DNA of 64,000 nt from contig CAWUFC020000001.1 in NCBI GenBank assembly GCA_963921335.3, forward strand, positions 1,674,001 through 1,738,000, given 5' to 3'. The stretch is from CAWUFC02 sp963921335 (GTDB lineage: Bacteria; Pseudomonadota; Gammaproteobacteria; Pseudomonadales; Halieaceae). The first letter of the stretch is position 1. Every line of letters starts with the position of its first letter. The position numbers and the translations under genes were made by a program. Positions 44,189 to 53,217 of the stretch are shown here, piece after piece. Under the pieces are notes generated by a model, which was not told the origin of the DNA, did not search any database, and saw nothing but the letters and a program-made list of their open reading frames with translations.

Positions 44189-45039
44189 TTAAAACAGGCC
44201 TGGATAATCACGCCAGTAGTACTGCAGGTCCCGGCCCTGCCAGTGACGATAAATATAGTCCCAATCCAGCTCCGGTATTCGCCATCCGTGGTGGGGATCA
44301 AGATTGAGGGAAAACACTGGAGCGCCGTAATCGCAGAAACGGGTGTCCACACTGATGCGCACTGCCTCATCGTGGCTGTTTGGCTCGGCGCGATGCACGC
44401 AACAGGAATTGAAAATCAGCACATCGCCCTGCTCATAGTCGCTGACATGCCAGGTGGTTTCGTGATCGTGGATTTTACACTGCACACCGCCCACGCCCAG
44501 TGCCTCGTGGACTTCCCGCTTGCCCCCCAGATGGGATTTAGGCAGTACTTTGACCCGGCCCATATCGGCACCGACATCGTGCAGGGCCACCCAGATACCC
44601 GCCATTGTCGGGCCGGCATTGTGCGAATGAGCATCCTGGTGGGGAGGTGTTTCGTAGCCGACTTTACCGGGCGTTGAAATACGCGCCATTTTCATTGGAT
44701 AGATAAATGGCTCTGCTTCCACCAGGCCCGCCATCACACTGGTAAACAGGGGCTGATGAAAAAATCGATGAAAGCTCTCCAGTGCCTGGATTTTGGGGTA
44801 AACCTCGTCCCAGGCGGGATCGGTTTCACTGAAGGGCTGTCCGGCCAACCTGGGATAGTTGGTGCCGCTAGCGATATAGGGCGAGGCAGCTGCCGTGATC
44901 TCAGCCAACATGGCGTCGCAGGTATCGCCAGGCACCAAACCCTTGATGAGCAGGTAGCCCCACTCTCCTGGTAGCGCTCTCGCAACCGCTCCGGGGCCTC
45001 ATCGGGGTAAGAGAGTACAAAGGGCTGGTTGTCGATCAT
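44189..45039 (-). CDS. Phytanoyl-CoA dioxygenase (PhyH) family protein, apparently frameshifted near the N-terminus
   Basis: The main frame (44189 to about 44960) encodes an Fe(II)/2-oxoglutarate dioxygenase of the PhyH family. The HxD motif is in TPPHQDAHSHN, and the distal His is in CCVHRAEPNSHDEAVRIS. The start codon in this frame would be a GTG at 44938, which truncates the usual N-terminus. In another frame, an ATG at 45039 overlaps the nth stop (ATGA) and encodes MIDNQPFVLSYPDEAPERLR followed by ERYQESG, which continues naturally into YLLIKGLVPGD of the main frame. The two join at a run of four C (44958-44961), so one base gained or two lost would restore a 283-284-residue protein. Substrate unknown. 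Confidence 0.8.
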
Positions 45040-45689
45040 GCCTTCTTGGTTTTCTTGGGGTTCTTGCGATTGGGGTAGCAGGTGGTGCATATCTCGCAAA
45101 CGGTACCGTCGCAGCCGCGGGCGGTACAAAACTCGCGGCCATAGAAAATGATCTGCAAGTGCAGGCGATTCCAGTATTCCTCAGGAAACAGTTTCTTCAG
45201 GTCACGCTCGGTCTGCACCACATTTTTGCCACTCGTGAGGCCCCAGCGCTGTGCCAGACGATGAATGTGGGTGTCCACTGGAAAGGCGGGCACGCCGAAA
45301 GCCTGGCTCATGACGACGCTGGCGGTTTTGTGACCAACCCCGGGCAGGGTTTCAAGGATGGCCATGTCTGCAGGGACCTCACCGTCGTGGTCGGCTACCA
45401 GCATCTCACTGAGTTTGCGGATAGCCTTGGATTTCTGCGGTGACAATCCGCAGGGTCTTATGATCTCGCGTATCTCTTCAACCTCGACCATGGCCATGTC
45501 ATGTGCGTTGTCGGCGCGCTCAAACAGTGTGGGTGTCACTGTGTTGACCCTTTCGTCCGCGCACTGGGCAGACAGCAAGACGGCAACCAGGAGGGTGTAG
45601 GGGTCTTTATGATCCAGTGGAATAGGCGGCTTCGGGTAGAGCTCCTGCAGCCGCTGCAGGACGTAGTCGGCGCGCTCCTTTTTCAGCAT
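45036..45689 (-). CDS. nth: Endonuclease III
   Basis: This 217-residue DNA glycosylase/AP lyase repairs oxidised pyrimidines. The helix-hairpin-helix LPGVGHKTASVV carries catalytic Lys121, and VDTHIHRLAQRWGL carries Asp139. The C-terminal cysteines are at 188, 193, 198, 201 and 204, a spacing unlike the classical C-X6-C-X2-C-X5-C iron-sulfur loop of E. coli Nth. A Lys-rich tail KNPKKTKKA ends the protein. It sits between dapC and the PhyH gene, whose start overlaps its stop. Confidence 0.92.
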   Translation of the reverse strand: MLKKERADYVLQRLQELYPKPPIPLDHKDPYTLLVAVLLSAQCADERVNTVTPTLFERADNAHDMAMVEVEEIREIIRPCGLSPQKSKAIRKLSEMLVADHDGEVPADMAILETLPGVGHKTASVVMSQAFGVPAFPVDTHIHRLAQRWGLTSGKNVVQTERDLKKLFPEEYWNRLHLQIIFYGREFCTARGCDGTVCEICTTCYPNRKNPKKTKKA

Positions 45690-46880
45690 CTATAGCGACT
45701 CCACGTACCGGCAAAGCCGCTGTGCCGCTTCTCGACATTGCTCCACCGGTGCGACCAGCGCTAAGCGCACGTGATTGGCGCCCGGGTTAATGCCGTCCTG
45801 ATCGCGGCCCAGGTATTGGCCTGGCAGTACCTTGAGGTTCTTTTCCTGATACAGGCCTCGGGCAAATTCAGTATCGTCGATCGGCGTGCGAGGCCAGAGA
45901 TAGAAGCTGGCCGGGGGCTGCTGGCAGGGCAACGTGTTGCCGAGTATGTCCAGCACCGTGGCAAACTTCTGTCGGTACTGCGCTCGATTCTCGCGCACGT
46001 GGTTCTCATCGCTCCAGGCGGCGATGCTGGCAACCTGGTGATGCGGGGGCATGGCGCAACCCTGGTAAGTTCGATAGAGCATGAAACGTTCGAGAATATC
46101 GGCGTCTCCCGCCACAAAGCCCGACCGCAGCCCGGGCAGGTTGGAGCGCTTGGACAGGCTTTGAAACACCAGGCAGTTGCGGTAGTCGTGGTTGCCCGCC
46201 TCGGCGCAGGCCTGCAGCAATCCCACTGGTGGATTGTCTTCATTGGGATAGATTTCCGAGTAACACTCATCGCTGGCGATGACGAAATCGTATTCTCTCG
46301 CCAGTTCAATGAGGCGCGTGAGAGTCGCCTGGTCAACCACGGCACCGGTGGGGTTGCCAGGGCTGCACAGAAACAGCAGCTGGCACTGTTGCCACTGTTG
46401 CGAGGTGACGCTGTCGAAGTCCGGCAGGTAGTTGTTGTCTGCGGTGCAGTTCAGAAACTGCAGCCGCGCTCCGGCCAGCAGGGTAGCTCCCTCATAGATC
46501 TGGTAAAAAGGATTGGGGCTGATCACCGTGGCGTCCGGCTTGCGATCCACAATAGCCTGGGCGATGGCAAACAGCGCCTCTCGTGTGCCTGTAACGGGTA
46601 GCACCTCTTTGGCAGGGTCCAGTGCCTTCAGGTTGAAGCGGCGCTGGGCCCAGTGCGCGATGGTTTCGCGCAGCTCATCCATGCCTCGGGTGGCGGGGTA
46701 CTTGGCCAGCAGATCGAGATTGTCACGCAGGGCCTGCAATACAAATTCTGGAGCAGGGTGTTGCGGTTCTCCGATTCCCAGTGTGATCGGCGTCAGTTCA
46801 GCATTGGGTGTAACGCCATCGAGCAGCACACGCAGTTTTTCGAAGGGGTAGGGGTGTAGTCGTTCCAGGTCGGAATTCAT
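45690..46880 (-). CDS. dapC: N-succinyl-diaminopimelate aminotransferase
   Basis: This 396-residue fold-type I PLP aminotransferase matches the DapC group. It has the N-terminal LHPYPFEKLR and LGIGEPQHPAP, the CSPGNPTGAVVDQAT segment, Asp in SDECYSEIY, and the PLP lysine in SLSKRSNLPGLR. It converts N-succinyl-2-amino-6-ketopimelate to N-succinyl-LL-DAP with glutamate. The gene begins at the base overlapping the glnD stop and ends 1 nt before nth starts, so glnD-dapC-nth looks like one transcript. Confidence 0.93.
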   Translation of the reverse strand: MNSDLERLHPYPFEKLRVLLDGVTPNAELTPITLGIGEPQHPAPEFVLQALRDNLDLLAKYPATRGMDELRETIAHWAQRRFNLKALDPAKEVLPVTGTREALFAIAQAIVDRKPDATVISPNPFYQIYEGATLLAGARLQFLNCTADNNYLPDFDSVTSQQWQQCQLLFLCSPGNPTGAVVDQATLTRLIELAREYDFVIASDECYSEIYPNEDNPPVGLLQACAEAGNHDYRNCLVFQSLSKRSNLPGLRSGFVAGDADILERFMLYRTYQGCAMPPHHQVASIAAWSDENHVRENRAQYRQKFATVLDILGNTLPCQQPPASFYLWPRTPIDDTEFARGLYQEKNLKVLPGQYLGRDQDGINPGANHVRLALVAPVEQCREAAQRLCRYVESL

Positions 46881-49552
46881 CAGGCTGCTGCTTGTTCGTC
46901 CAGTTCTTTGCAGATGGCGGCCTGGATCTCTTTGCAGAGAGCCGGGTCCTCGATAGGTCTGCTCTGGTGGTCAGTGATGAAGAACACGTCTTCCACGCGT
47001 TCTCCCAGGGTGGCGATTTTTGCTGCCTGCAGTTCGATGCCGTAATCAAAAAATATACGACCGATCCGGGCCAGCAGTCCGGGGCGGTCGGGCGTACTGA
47101 CCTCCAGCACCGTCACCTGTTTGACAGTGTCGATCTCCATCGAAGTCTCTGTGGGTACAGAGAAAAACTTGAACTGTCTTGGCGTACGCCGTTTGACGAT
47201 CTCGGGGTACCGGTCACGGTCTGCCAGCAGGGATGACAGCGTCTCGGCGATATGGCGGATGCGATCAGGATCGCGGGCAATAGAGATGCCGTTGGCATCC
47301 AGCACATAAAACGTATCCATGGCCATACCGTCACCGGAGTTGTAGACCCGCGCGTCCTGTACGCTCAGCTCCAGCTGCTCCAGCGCTGCGGCAACCACGG
47401 CGAACAGGTAATCCTGGGCCCTGGCGTGCACAAATATCTGCGTTGCCAGCTCTATATCATTGTCGGTGGTACTGGGCTTCAGCAGTACCAGCGGCGTGTC
47501 CTTGTCGAAGTGCTCGGCAATCGCCTCGGTGTGCCAGACAATGTCTTCGGGTTTTTCGCGCAGAAAGTATTCGTCGCCGCTGTCCTGCCAGAGCGCATGC
47601 ACTTCCTCGGCGATAAAGCCGCGATCCTCAAGCTGTTCGATGGCGCGGCGCTGGCTCTGCTCGATCAGCTGTGACTTTTCTACCGGTTGTTCCGGGCCGC
47701 GAGTAAAGGCGCGTTTGGTCTCTGTGTACAACTGGCGCAACAGCGAGCCGCGCCAGGCGTTCCAGAGGGTAGGGTTGGTCGCGTTGATATCGGCGACGGT
47801 CAGGGCGAACAGGTAATCCAGGCGATTTTGGTCCCCCACAGTCTGGGCAAACTCCTGTACCACCTCGGGATCGGAGATGTCTTTACGCTGGGCAACGCCG
47901 GACATATAGAGATGTGACTGCACCAGCCAGCTCACCAGGCTGGTGTCTTCTTCGCCAAGCCCGTGGCTGCGACAAAATGCCTCAGCGTCGACGGCGCCCA
48001 GTTCGGAGTGATCGCCGCCGCGGCCTTTGCCAATATCGTGATACAGCCCGGCAATATAAAGCAGTTCGAGCTTGGGTAGTCGCGCAGCAACGCGGCTGGT
48101 CACGGGGAAACGCTCGCGAAACTCGGGATACTGGAATCGGCGCATATTCTTCACCACTTCCAGGGTGTGCGCATCGACGGTGTAGATGTGGAACAGGTCG
48201 TGCTGCATCTGGCCAACGATGTTACCGAACTCGGGAAGATACTTACCGAGAATGCCGTAGCGGTTCATGCGGCGCAGCTGTCGTGCCAGTTTGTGTGGCG
48301 AGCGCATCAGCTGTAAAAACAGGCGCTTGTTGCGAGGGTCGGCCCGAAAATCATCGTCGATGAGGTCGCGATTGTCGCGGATCAACCTGATGGTGGAGAC
48401 GTGAACACCCTCGATGGCCGGGTTGTTGGCGCAGAGCACGAAGATTTCCAGCAGTGCTGAGGGGGTCTTCTTGAACACCTCATCCGATCGTACCTCGATG
48501 TAGCCGTTGTTGATCTGGAAGCGGCTATTGATTTCTTCGACGATCTCGGCAGTATCAGCCCGCAGGATCACCTGGTCGAAGTGCTGCATGAGCACCTCGT
48601 TGAGCTGCCCCAGCGCGATGGCATTACGAAAATACCATTGCATGAACTGCTCAACGGCAAGGCGGCGGTCACTGTCTTCATAGCCGAACAGCTTTGCCAG
48701 CTCGCGCTGATGATCGAACAGCAGGCGGTCCTCTTCGCGCTGATTGAGGATGTGCAGCGCGTAGCGCACACGCCAGAGATTGTCTCGACAGCGCAACAGG
48801 ATGCTGAGCTCATCGTCGGTGAGAAATCCCATCCTGGCCAGCATGCGCGGATCACGCACGCCAAAGTGCCTGGCCGCGATCCAGCCAATCATCTGAATAT
48901 CACGCAAGCCGCCCGGGGACGCTTTTACATTAGGCTCCAGGTTGTACTCTGTGTCGGCGTACTTCAGGTGGCGGCTGCGCTGTTCCAGCCATTTTGCGCG
49001 GAAGAATTCATCGCTTGGCCAGATCTTGTCCGGACCTGTGGCCTCGGTCATTGCCAGCAGCAGTGATTCTTTACCGGCTATCAGGCGCGCCTCCATGAGT
49101 GTGGTCGTGACAGTGATGTCGTCACGTGCGTTCTCGACACAGTCTGCGATGGTTCGCACGCTGTGGCCTATGGTCAACTTCATGTCCCAGAGCAGGGTCA
49201 GGAAACCTTCCAGGGCCGTCTCGTGGCCAGTGCATTCGTCGGCGACCAGGATCAGCAGGTCTACATCTGAATGGGGGTGGAGCTCACCCCGGCCATAGCC
49301 GCCAACAGCCACCAGTGCCATGTCCTGTGCAGGCCAGTCAAAGCTGTCCCAAATGGCAGCCAGTAGCTGGTCGAGGTAGTCGGCACGCAGGTGTATCAGC
49401 GGTCCAATTTCGGCTTTCGGATCAAATTGTTCGTCGAGGCGCTGGCAGCCCTGCTCCCAGATATCGCGCAGGGCACTGATGCGGCCACTGCTGTCTTCGC
49501 AGGCGGCCAATAATTCGCTGCGAGGCAGCAGGGTTTCGGGCAGGGCGGACAC
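46880..49552 (-). CDS. glnD: Bifunctional uridylyltransferase/uridylyl-removing enzyme GlnD
   Basis: GlnD senses glutamine and adds or removes UMP on PII proteins, controlling nitrogen assimilation. The 890-residue protein shows the nucleotidyltransferase motif GGYGRGELHPHSDVDLLIL near residue 86, the HD domain motif AGLYHDIGKGRGGDHSELG near residue 500, and two C-terminal ACT domains (from about residue 695 and about 805). The map-glnD-dapC order is also seen in pseudomonads. Confidence 0.95.
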   Translation of the reverse strand: MSALPETLLPRSELLAACEDSSGRISALRDIWEQGCQRLDEQFDPKAEIGPLIHLRADYLDQLLAAIWDSFDWPAQDMALVAVGGYGRGELHPHSDVDLLILVADECTGHETALEGFLTLLWDMKLTIGHSVRTIADCVENARDDITVTTTLMEARLIAGKESLLLAMTEATGPDKIWPSDEFFRAKWLEQRSRHLKYADTEYNLEPNVKASPGGLRDIQMIGWIAARHFGVRDPRMLARMGFLTDDELSILLRCRDNLWRVRYALHILNQREEDRLLFDHQRELAKLFGYEDSDRRLAVEQFMQWYFRNAIALGQLNEVLMQHFDQVILRADTAEIVEEINSRFQINNGYIEVRSDEVFKKTPSALLEIFVLCANNPAIEGVHVSTIRLIRDNRDLIDDDFRADPRNKRLFLQLMRSPHKLARQLRRMNRYGILGKYLPEFGNIVGQMQHDLFHIYTVDAHTLEVVKNMRRFQYPEFRERFPVTSRVAARLPKLELLYIAGLYHDIGKGRGGDHSELGAVDAEAFCRSHGLGEEDTSLVSWLVQSHLYMSGVAQRKDISDPEVVQEFAQTVGDQNRLDYLFALTVADINATNPTLWNAWRGSLLRQLYTETKRAFTRGPEQPVEKSQLIEQSQRRAIEQLEDRGFIAEEVHALWQDSGDEYFLREKPEDIVWHTEAIAEHFDKDTPLVLLKPSTTDNDIELATQIFVHARAQDYLFAVVAAALEQLELSVQDARVYNSGDGMAMDTFYVLDANGISIARDPDRIRHIAETLSSLLADRDRYPEIVKRRTPRQFKFFSVPTETSMEIDTVKQVTVLEVSTPDRPGLLARIGRIFFDYGIELQAAKIATLGERVEDVFFITDHQSRPIEDPALCKEIQAAICKELDEQAAA

Positions 49553-49559
49553 GGCGGTC

Positions 49560-50333
49560 CTAGAAAGGTTCGCCGGAGCGGGTGGTGAAGACCTCGTAGC
49601 CGCTATCCGTCACCGCCAGGGTATGTTCCCATTGGGCGGAGAGCCGGCCGTCGCGGGTGGTCACGGTCCAGCCATCTTTGCGGTTGAGCTTCACATGGCG
49701 CTTGCCGGCATTGAGCATGGGTTCAATGGTGAAGGTCATGCCGGGTTTGAGTTCGATACCGCTGCCCGGTTTGCCGTAGTGCAGAACCTGTGGCTCTTCA
49801 TGAAAAATGGCGCCGATACCGTGGCCACAATACTCGCGCACCACAGAGTAATAGTTTTTCTCGGCATGGGTCTGAATCACGTGACCGATATCGCCCAGCG
49901 TGGCGCCGGGCTTCACCACCTCGATACCGCGGTACAGGCATTCTTGGGTGATCTGGATGAGTCGTTCAGCATGGGATGCGACCTTGCCAATACAGAACAT
50001 TTTGCTGGTGTCGCCGTGGTAGCCGTCCTTGATCACGGTGATGTCGATGTTGACGATATCGCCGGATTTCAGAACTTTCTTGTCCGAGGGAATGCCATGG
50101 CAGACCACGTCGTTGATGGATGTACAGATGGAGCGCGGAAAACCGTTGTAATTTAGCGGCGCAGGAATCGCGTCCAGTTCGTTGACGATATACTCGTGGC
50201 AGATCTTGTCCAACTCACCCGTGGTCACGCCCACCTGCACATGCGGTTCGATCATTTCAAGAACCTGGGCGGCCAGGCGCCCTGCCACTCGCATTTTCTC
50301 CAGTTCGTCAGCGGTTTTGATGCTTACAGCCAT
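49560..50333 (-). CDS. map: Methionine aminopeptidase, type I
   Basis: This 257-residue metalloenzyme removes the initiator methionine from nascent proteins. It has ICTSINDVVCHGIPSDKK, the metal ligands in DIVNIDITVIKDGYHGDTS, GHGIGAIFHEEP, and the C-terminal Glu in AQWEHTLAVT. It is divergent from rpsB, the arrangement common in gammaproteobacteria. Confidence 0.96.
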   Translation of the reverse strand: MAVSIKTADELEKMRVAGRLAAQVLEMIEPHVQVGVTTGELDKICHEYIVNELDAIPAPLNYNGFPRSICTSINDVVCHGIPSDKKVLKSGDIVNIDITVIKDGYHGDTSKMFCIGKVASHAERLIQITQECLYRGIEVVKPGATLGDIGHVIQTHAEKNYYSVVREYCGHGIGAIFHEEPQVLHYGKPGSGIELKPGMTFTIEPMLNAGKRHVKLNRKDGWTVTTRDGRLSAQWEHTLAVTDSGYEVFTTRSGEPF

Positions 50334-50596
50334 GGTATTGGGGGTGTCTCCGGACGGGTGTGCAAAAAGGCGGCTATTTTACGCATATTCCCGGCGAAAA
50401 ACAGCAGCTTAGGACTCAAAACGCCTTTATTTGCTGGTCGGGCTATGGTATAAAGCGCGCCTCGCACGGCATGAGCTGGCGAATAAACGACACACATCTG
50501 TCGACACATTGTTCAGGGTGCTCTTTTTTTCTTTATGAATCAAAGGGTTGGGCAATGGGGCAGGTGGAGGACTAACCCACTTACAAGGTAATCATT
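50334..50596 (+). promoter_or_regulatory. map-rpsB divergent intergenic region with S2-type leader stem
   Basis: The 263-nt gap should hold promoters for map and rpsB. A TATAAA near 50449 could be an rpsB -10, but I see no good -35. Close to rpsB, GGGTTGG (50545-50551) can pair with CTAACCC (50572-50578). This resembles the GGTT-containing leader that ribosomal protein S2 uses for feedback control in gammaproteobacteria. The function is inferred from position and pairing. Confidence 0.45.
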
Positions 50597-51403
50597 ATGA
50601 CGCAGGTAAGTATGCGCGACCTGCTGCAGGCAGGCGCACACTTCGGGCACCAGACCCGTTACTGGAATCCGAAAATGGATCAATACATTTTCGGTGCCCG
50701 CAACAAGATCCACATTATTAACCTGGAACACACCGTTCCCGCTTTCAATGAAGCGCTTGACTTGATCAAGGGCTTGGCGGCCAACAAGAACAAGATCCTG
50801 TTCGTTGGTACCAAGCGCGCAGCTGGCAAGCTGATCAAGGACGAAGCGGAGCGTGCTGGTATGCCCTATGTCAGCCATCGCTGGCTGGGTGGCATGCTCA
50901 CCAACTACAAGACCATCCGTGCTTCTATCAAGCGCCTGCGCGATCTTGAAGCGCAGCAATCTGATGGCACCTTCGAGAAGCTGACCAAGAAAGAAGCCCT
51001 GATGCGTACCCGCGATATGGAGAAGCTCGAGCGCTCCATCGGTGGTATCAAGGATATGGCTGGTCTGCCCGATGCGCTCTTCGTGATTGATGTTGACCAC
51101 GAGCGTATTGCCGTTACCGAAGCCAACAAGCTGGGTATTCCCGTGATCGGTATTGTGGATACCAACAGCAATCCCGATGGCGTTGACTACGTGATTCCCG
51201 GCAATGATGACGCGATTCGCGCCATCCGCCTGTACGTGAAAGCCGTTGCAGATGCATGCCTGGATGGCCGTGCTGAAGGTGGTGAGATGATCGCTGCCAA
51301 GGACGAGTTCGTCGAGGTAGAAGCCGAAGCAGAAGAAGCCGTTGCCGAGGAAGCCCCTGCTGAAGAGGCGGCTGCTGAGGAAGCGGAAACTCCCGCCGAA
51401 TAA
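50597..51403 (+). CDS. rpsB: 30S ribosomal protein S2
   Basis: This 268-residue protein begins MTQVSMRDLLQAGAHFGHQT and contains RYWNPKMDQYIFGARNKIHI and FVGTKRAAGKLIK, canonical for S2. The C-terminal tail is unusually Ala/Glu-rich (about residues 237-268) and extends beyond the 241-residue E. coli protein. The gene is followed by tsf, and the intervening region carries a strong hairpin. Confidence 0.97.
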   Translation: MTQVSMRDLLQAGAHFGHQTRYWNPKMDQYIFGARNKIHIINLEHTVPAFNEALDLIKGLAANKNKILFVGTKRAAGKLIKDEAERAGMPYVSHRWLGGMLTNYKTIRASIKRLRDLEAQQSDGTFEKLTKKEALMRTRDMEKLERSIGGIKDMAGLPDALFVIDVDHERIAVTEANKLGIPVIGIVDTNSNPDGVDYVIPGNDDAIRAIRLYVKAVADACLDGRAEGGEMIAAKDEFVEVEAEAEEAVAEEAPAEEAAAEEAETPAE

Positions 51404-51414
51404 GGCTTTTTGCA

Positions 51415-51438
51415 CGGAACCCGGTTTGCCGGGTTCCG
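51415..51438 (+). terminator. Attenuator-like hairpin between rpsB and tsf
   Basis: CGGAACCCGG (51415-51424) and CCGGGTTCCG (51429-51438) form a perfect 10-bp stem with a TTTG loop. There is no T-run directly after, so it may pause, attenuate or stabilise RNA rather than fully terminate, allowing tsf to be read at a different level from rpsB. Confidence 0.6.
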
Positions 51439-51510
51439 CGTTCCGGGGTAAGCCCCGATCAGTCCCAAAATTTTTTGAATCCCTTAGATGGGAGCAATGG
51501 AGGTATACCA

Positions 51511-52368
51511 ATGTCTGTAGCACTGGTTAAGGAACTGCGCGAGCGTACCGGGCTCGGCATGATGGAGTGCAAAAAAGCACTGGCAGCAGCTGATAATGAC
51601 GTCGAGAAGGCGATTGAAGAGCTGCGCAAGTCCAGTGGTATGAAAGCAGCCAAGAAGGCTGGCCGTACTGCCGCCGATGGTGTTGTTGCCATTCGTACCG
51701 CAGACGACAACAGCTACGGCGTAATGCTGGAAGTAAACAGTGAAACTGACTTCGTCGCCCGTGACGAAGGTTTTCTGGGCTTTGTTGGCAAGGTGGTCGA
51801 TGCAGCCTTTGAAGGCAAGCAGACTGACGTTGCAGAACTGATGGCCGGTGAGCTGGAAGCAGCTCGCGAAGCGCTGGTGCAGAAGATCGGCGAGAATATC
51901 GGCGTACGTCGTGCTACTGCGGCATCCGCTGAAGATGGCGTTGTTGGCGCCTACGTTCACGGTAACAACCGTATTGCTGTGCTGGTTCAACTTAAAGGTG
52001 GCGATGAAGAGCTGGCTAAAGATGTGGCCATGCACGTGGCAGCCGTTAACCCTCAGGTTGTTGCTCCGGAAGACATGCCCGAAGACGTGGTGAACAAAGA
52101 GAAGGAAATCTTCACTGCCCAGGCTCAGGAAAGTGGTAAGCCCGCTGAGATCATCGAGAAGATGATTGGTGGACGTATCAAGAAGTTCCTGGCCGAGAAC
52201 AGCCTGGTAGAGCAGGCCTTTGTTAAGGACCCTGACGTCACGGTCGGCAAGCTGGTTGCCAACGCTGGCGCAGAGGTTGTTGCGTTCACTCGTTTTGAAG
52301 TGGGTGAGGGCATCGAGAAAGAAGAAGTCGACTTCGCAGCCGAGGTGGCAGCACAGCTGCAGGGCTAA
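51511..52368 (+). CDS. tsf: Translation elongation factor Ts
   Basis: EF-Ts exchanges nucleotide on EF-Tu. The 285-residue protein has the N-terminal UBA-like VKELRERTGLGMMECKKAL, the conserved VNSETDFVARDEGF segment and the AVLVQLKGGDEELAKDVAMH stretch. The ATG at 51511 follows an AATGGAGGTATACC ribosome site and is preferred over upstream in-frame codons. Confidence 0.97.
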   Translation: MSVALVKELRERTGLGMMECKKALAAADNDVEKAIEELRKSSGMKAAKKAGRTAADGVVAIRTADDNSYGVMLEVNSETDFVARDEGFLGFVGKVVDAAFEGKQTDVAELMAGELEAAREALVQKIGENIGVRRATAASAEDGVVGAYVHGNNRIAVLVQLKGGDEELAKDVAMHVAAVNPQVVAPEDMPEDVVNKEKEIFTAQAQESGKPAEIIEKMIGGRIKKFLAENSLVEQAFVKDPDVTVGKLVANAGAEVVAFTRFEVGEGIEKEEVDFAAEVAAQLQG

Positions 52369-52386
52369 GCTGCCAGTCGCATCAGG

Positions 52387-52425
52387 AGCGGGGTACTGCC
52401 GGTAATATGGCAGCCCCGCTTTCTT
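52387..52425 (+). terminator. Rho-independent terminator after tsf
   Basis: AGCGGGG (52387-52393) pairs with CCCCGCT (52414-52420), with an inner CTGCC/GGCAG stem (52396-52400 with 52409-52413) and an 8-nt loop. TTCTT follows. pyrH begins about 55 nt downstream and presumably has its own promoter or depends on readthrough. Confidence 0.75.
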
Positions 52426-52478
52426 ATATCTGGGGTGGCAGTTAACATAGCTCCCCAACAATAAACAGGTAGCCTGCA

Positions 52479-53204
52479 ATGCCACAGAGCGGTGAAAAGA
52501 AGTACAAGCGAATCCTGCTGAAACTCAGTGGTGAAGCCCTCACCGGTGAGGTGGATTTCGGCATCGACCCCAAAATCCTTGACCAGATGGCACTGGAAAT
52601 CGGCCAGCTGGTGGGTATTGGCGTACAGGTGGGTTTGGTGATCGGCGGTGGTAATCTGTTCCGCGGCGCAGCCCTGCAGGAAGCGGGTCTGGATCGCGTC
52701 ACCGGTGACCACATGGGCATGCTGGCCACGGTGATGAACGCACTGGCCATGCGCGATGCGCTCGAACGCTCCAATATCGCTACCCAAGTGATGTCGGCCA
52801 TTCCCATGAGCGGGGTGGTTGATCACTATGATCGGCGCAAGGCCATGCGTGCGCTGAACAACGGCGATGTCGTTATTTTTGCCGCCGGCACCGGTAATCC
52901 CTTCTTTACCACCGATTCCTCAGCCTGTCTGCGCGCGATTGAGGTGGAGTCGGATCTGATGCTCAAGGCCACCAAGGTCGATGGCGTGTATTCAGCCGAT
53001 CCAATGAAGGTTAAAGACGCCGAAAAATATGAAGAGCTGAGTTTTGACGAGGTACTGAATCGCCAGCTGGGGGTGATGGACCTCACCGCAATTGTTTTGT
53101 GCCGGGATCACGATTTGCCGGTACGTGTTTTTGAGATGGAAAAGCCCGGGGCGCTGTTGAATATTGTTCGCGGCAGTGACGAGGGCACGCTAATCCATCC
53201 CTGA
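52479..53204 (+). CDS. pyrH: UMP kinase
   Basis: PyrH phosphorylates UMP to UDP in pyrimidine synthesis. The 241-residue amino-acid-kinase fold protein has RILLKLSGEALTG, VIGGGNLFRGAALQ, FAAGTGNPFFTTDSSACLRA and KATKVDGVYSADP, all typical of bacterial hexameric UMP kinases. frr follows 13 nt downstream in the usual order. Confidence 0.97.
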   Translation: MPQSGEKKYKRILLKLSGEALTGEVDFGIDPKILDQMALEIGQLVGIGVQVGLVIGGGNLFRGAALQEAGLDRVTGDHMGMLATVMNALAMRDALERSNIATQVMSAIPMSGVVDHYDRRKAMRALNNGDVVIFAAGTGNPFFTTDSSACLRAIEVESDLMLKATKVDGVYSADPMKVKDAEKYEELSFDEVLNRQLGVMDLTAIVLCRDHDLPVRVFEMEKPGALLNIVRGSDEGTLIHP

Positions 53205-53217
53205 TAGGGAGTAACGC

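Noticed and set aside
45771..46601. Forward-strand frame opposite dapC
   Set aside because: It is fully contained in a well-supported gene on the other strand, with no recognisable motif or ribosome site.
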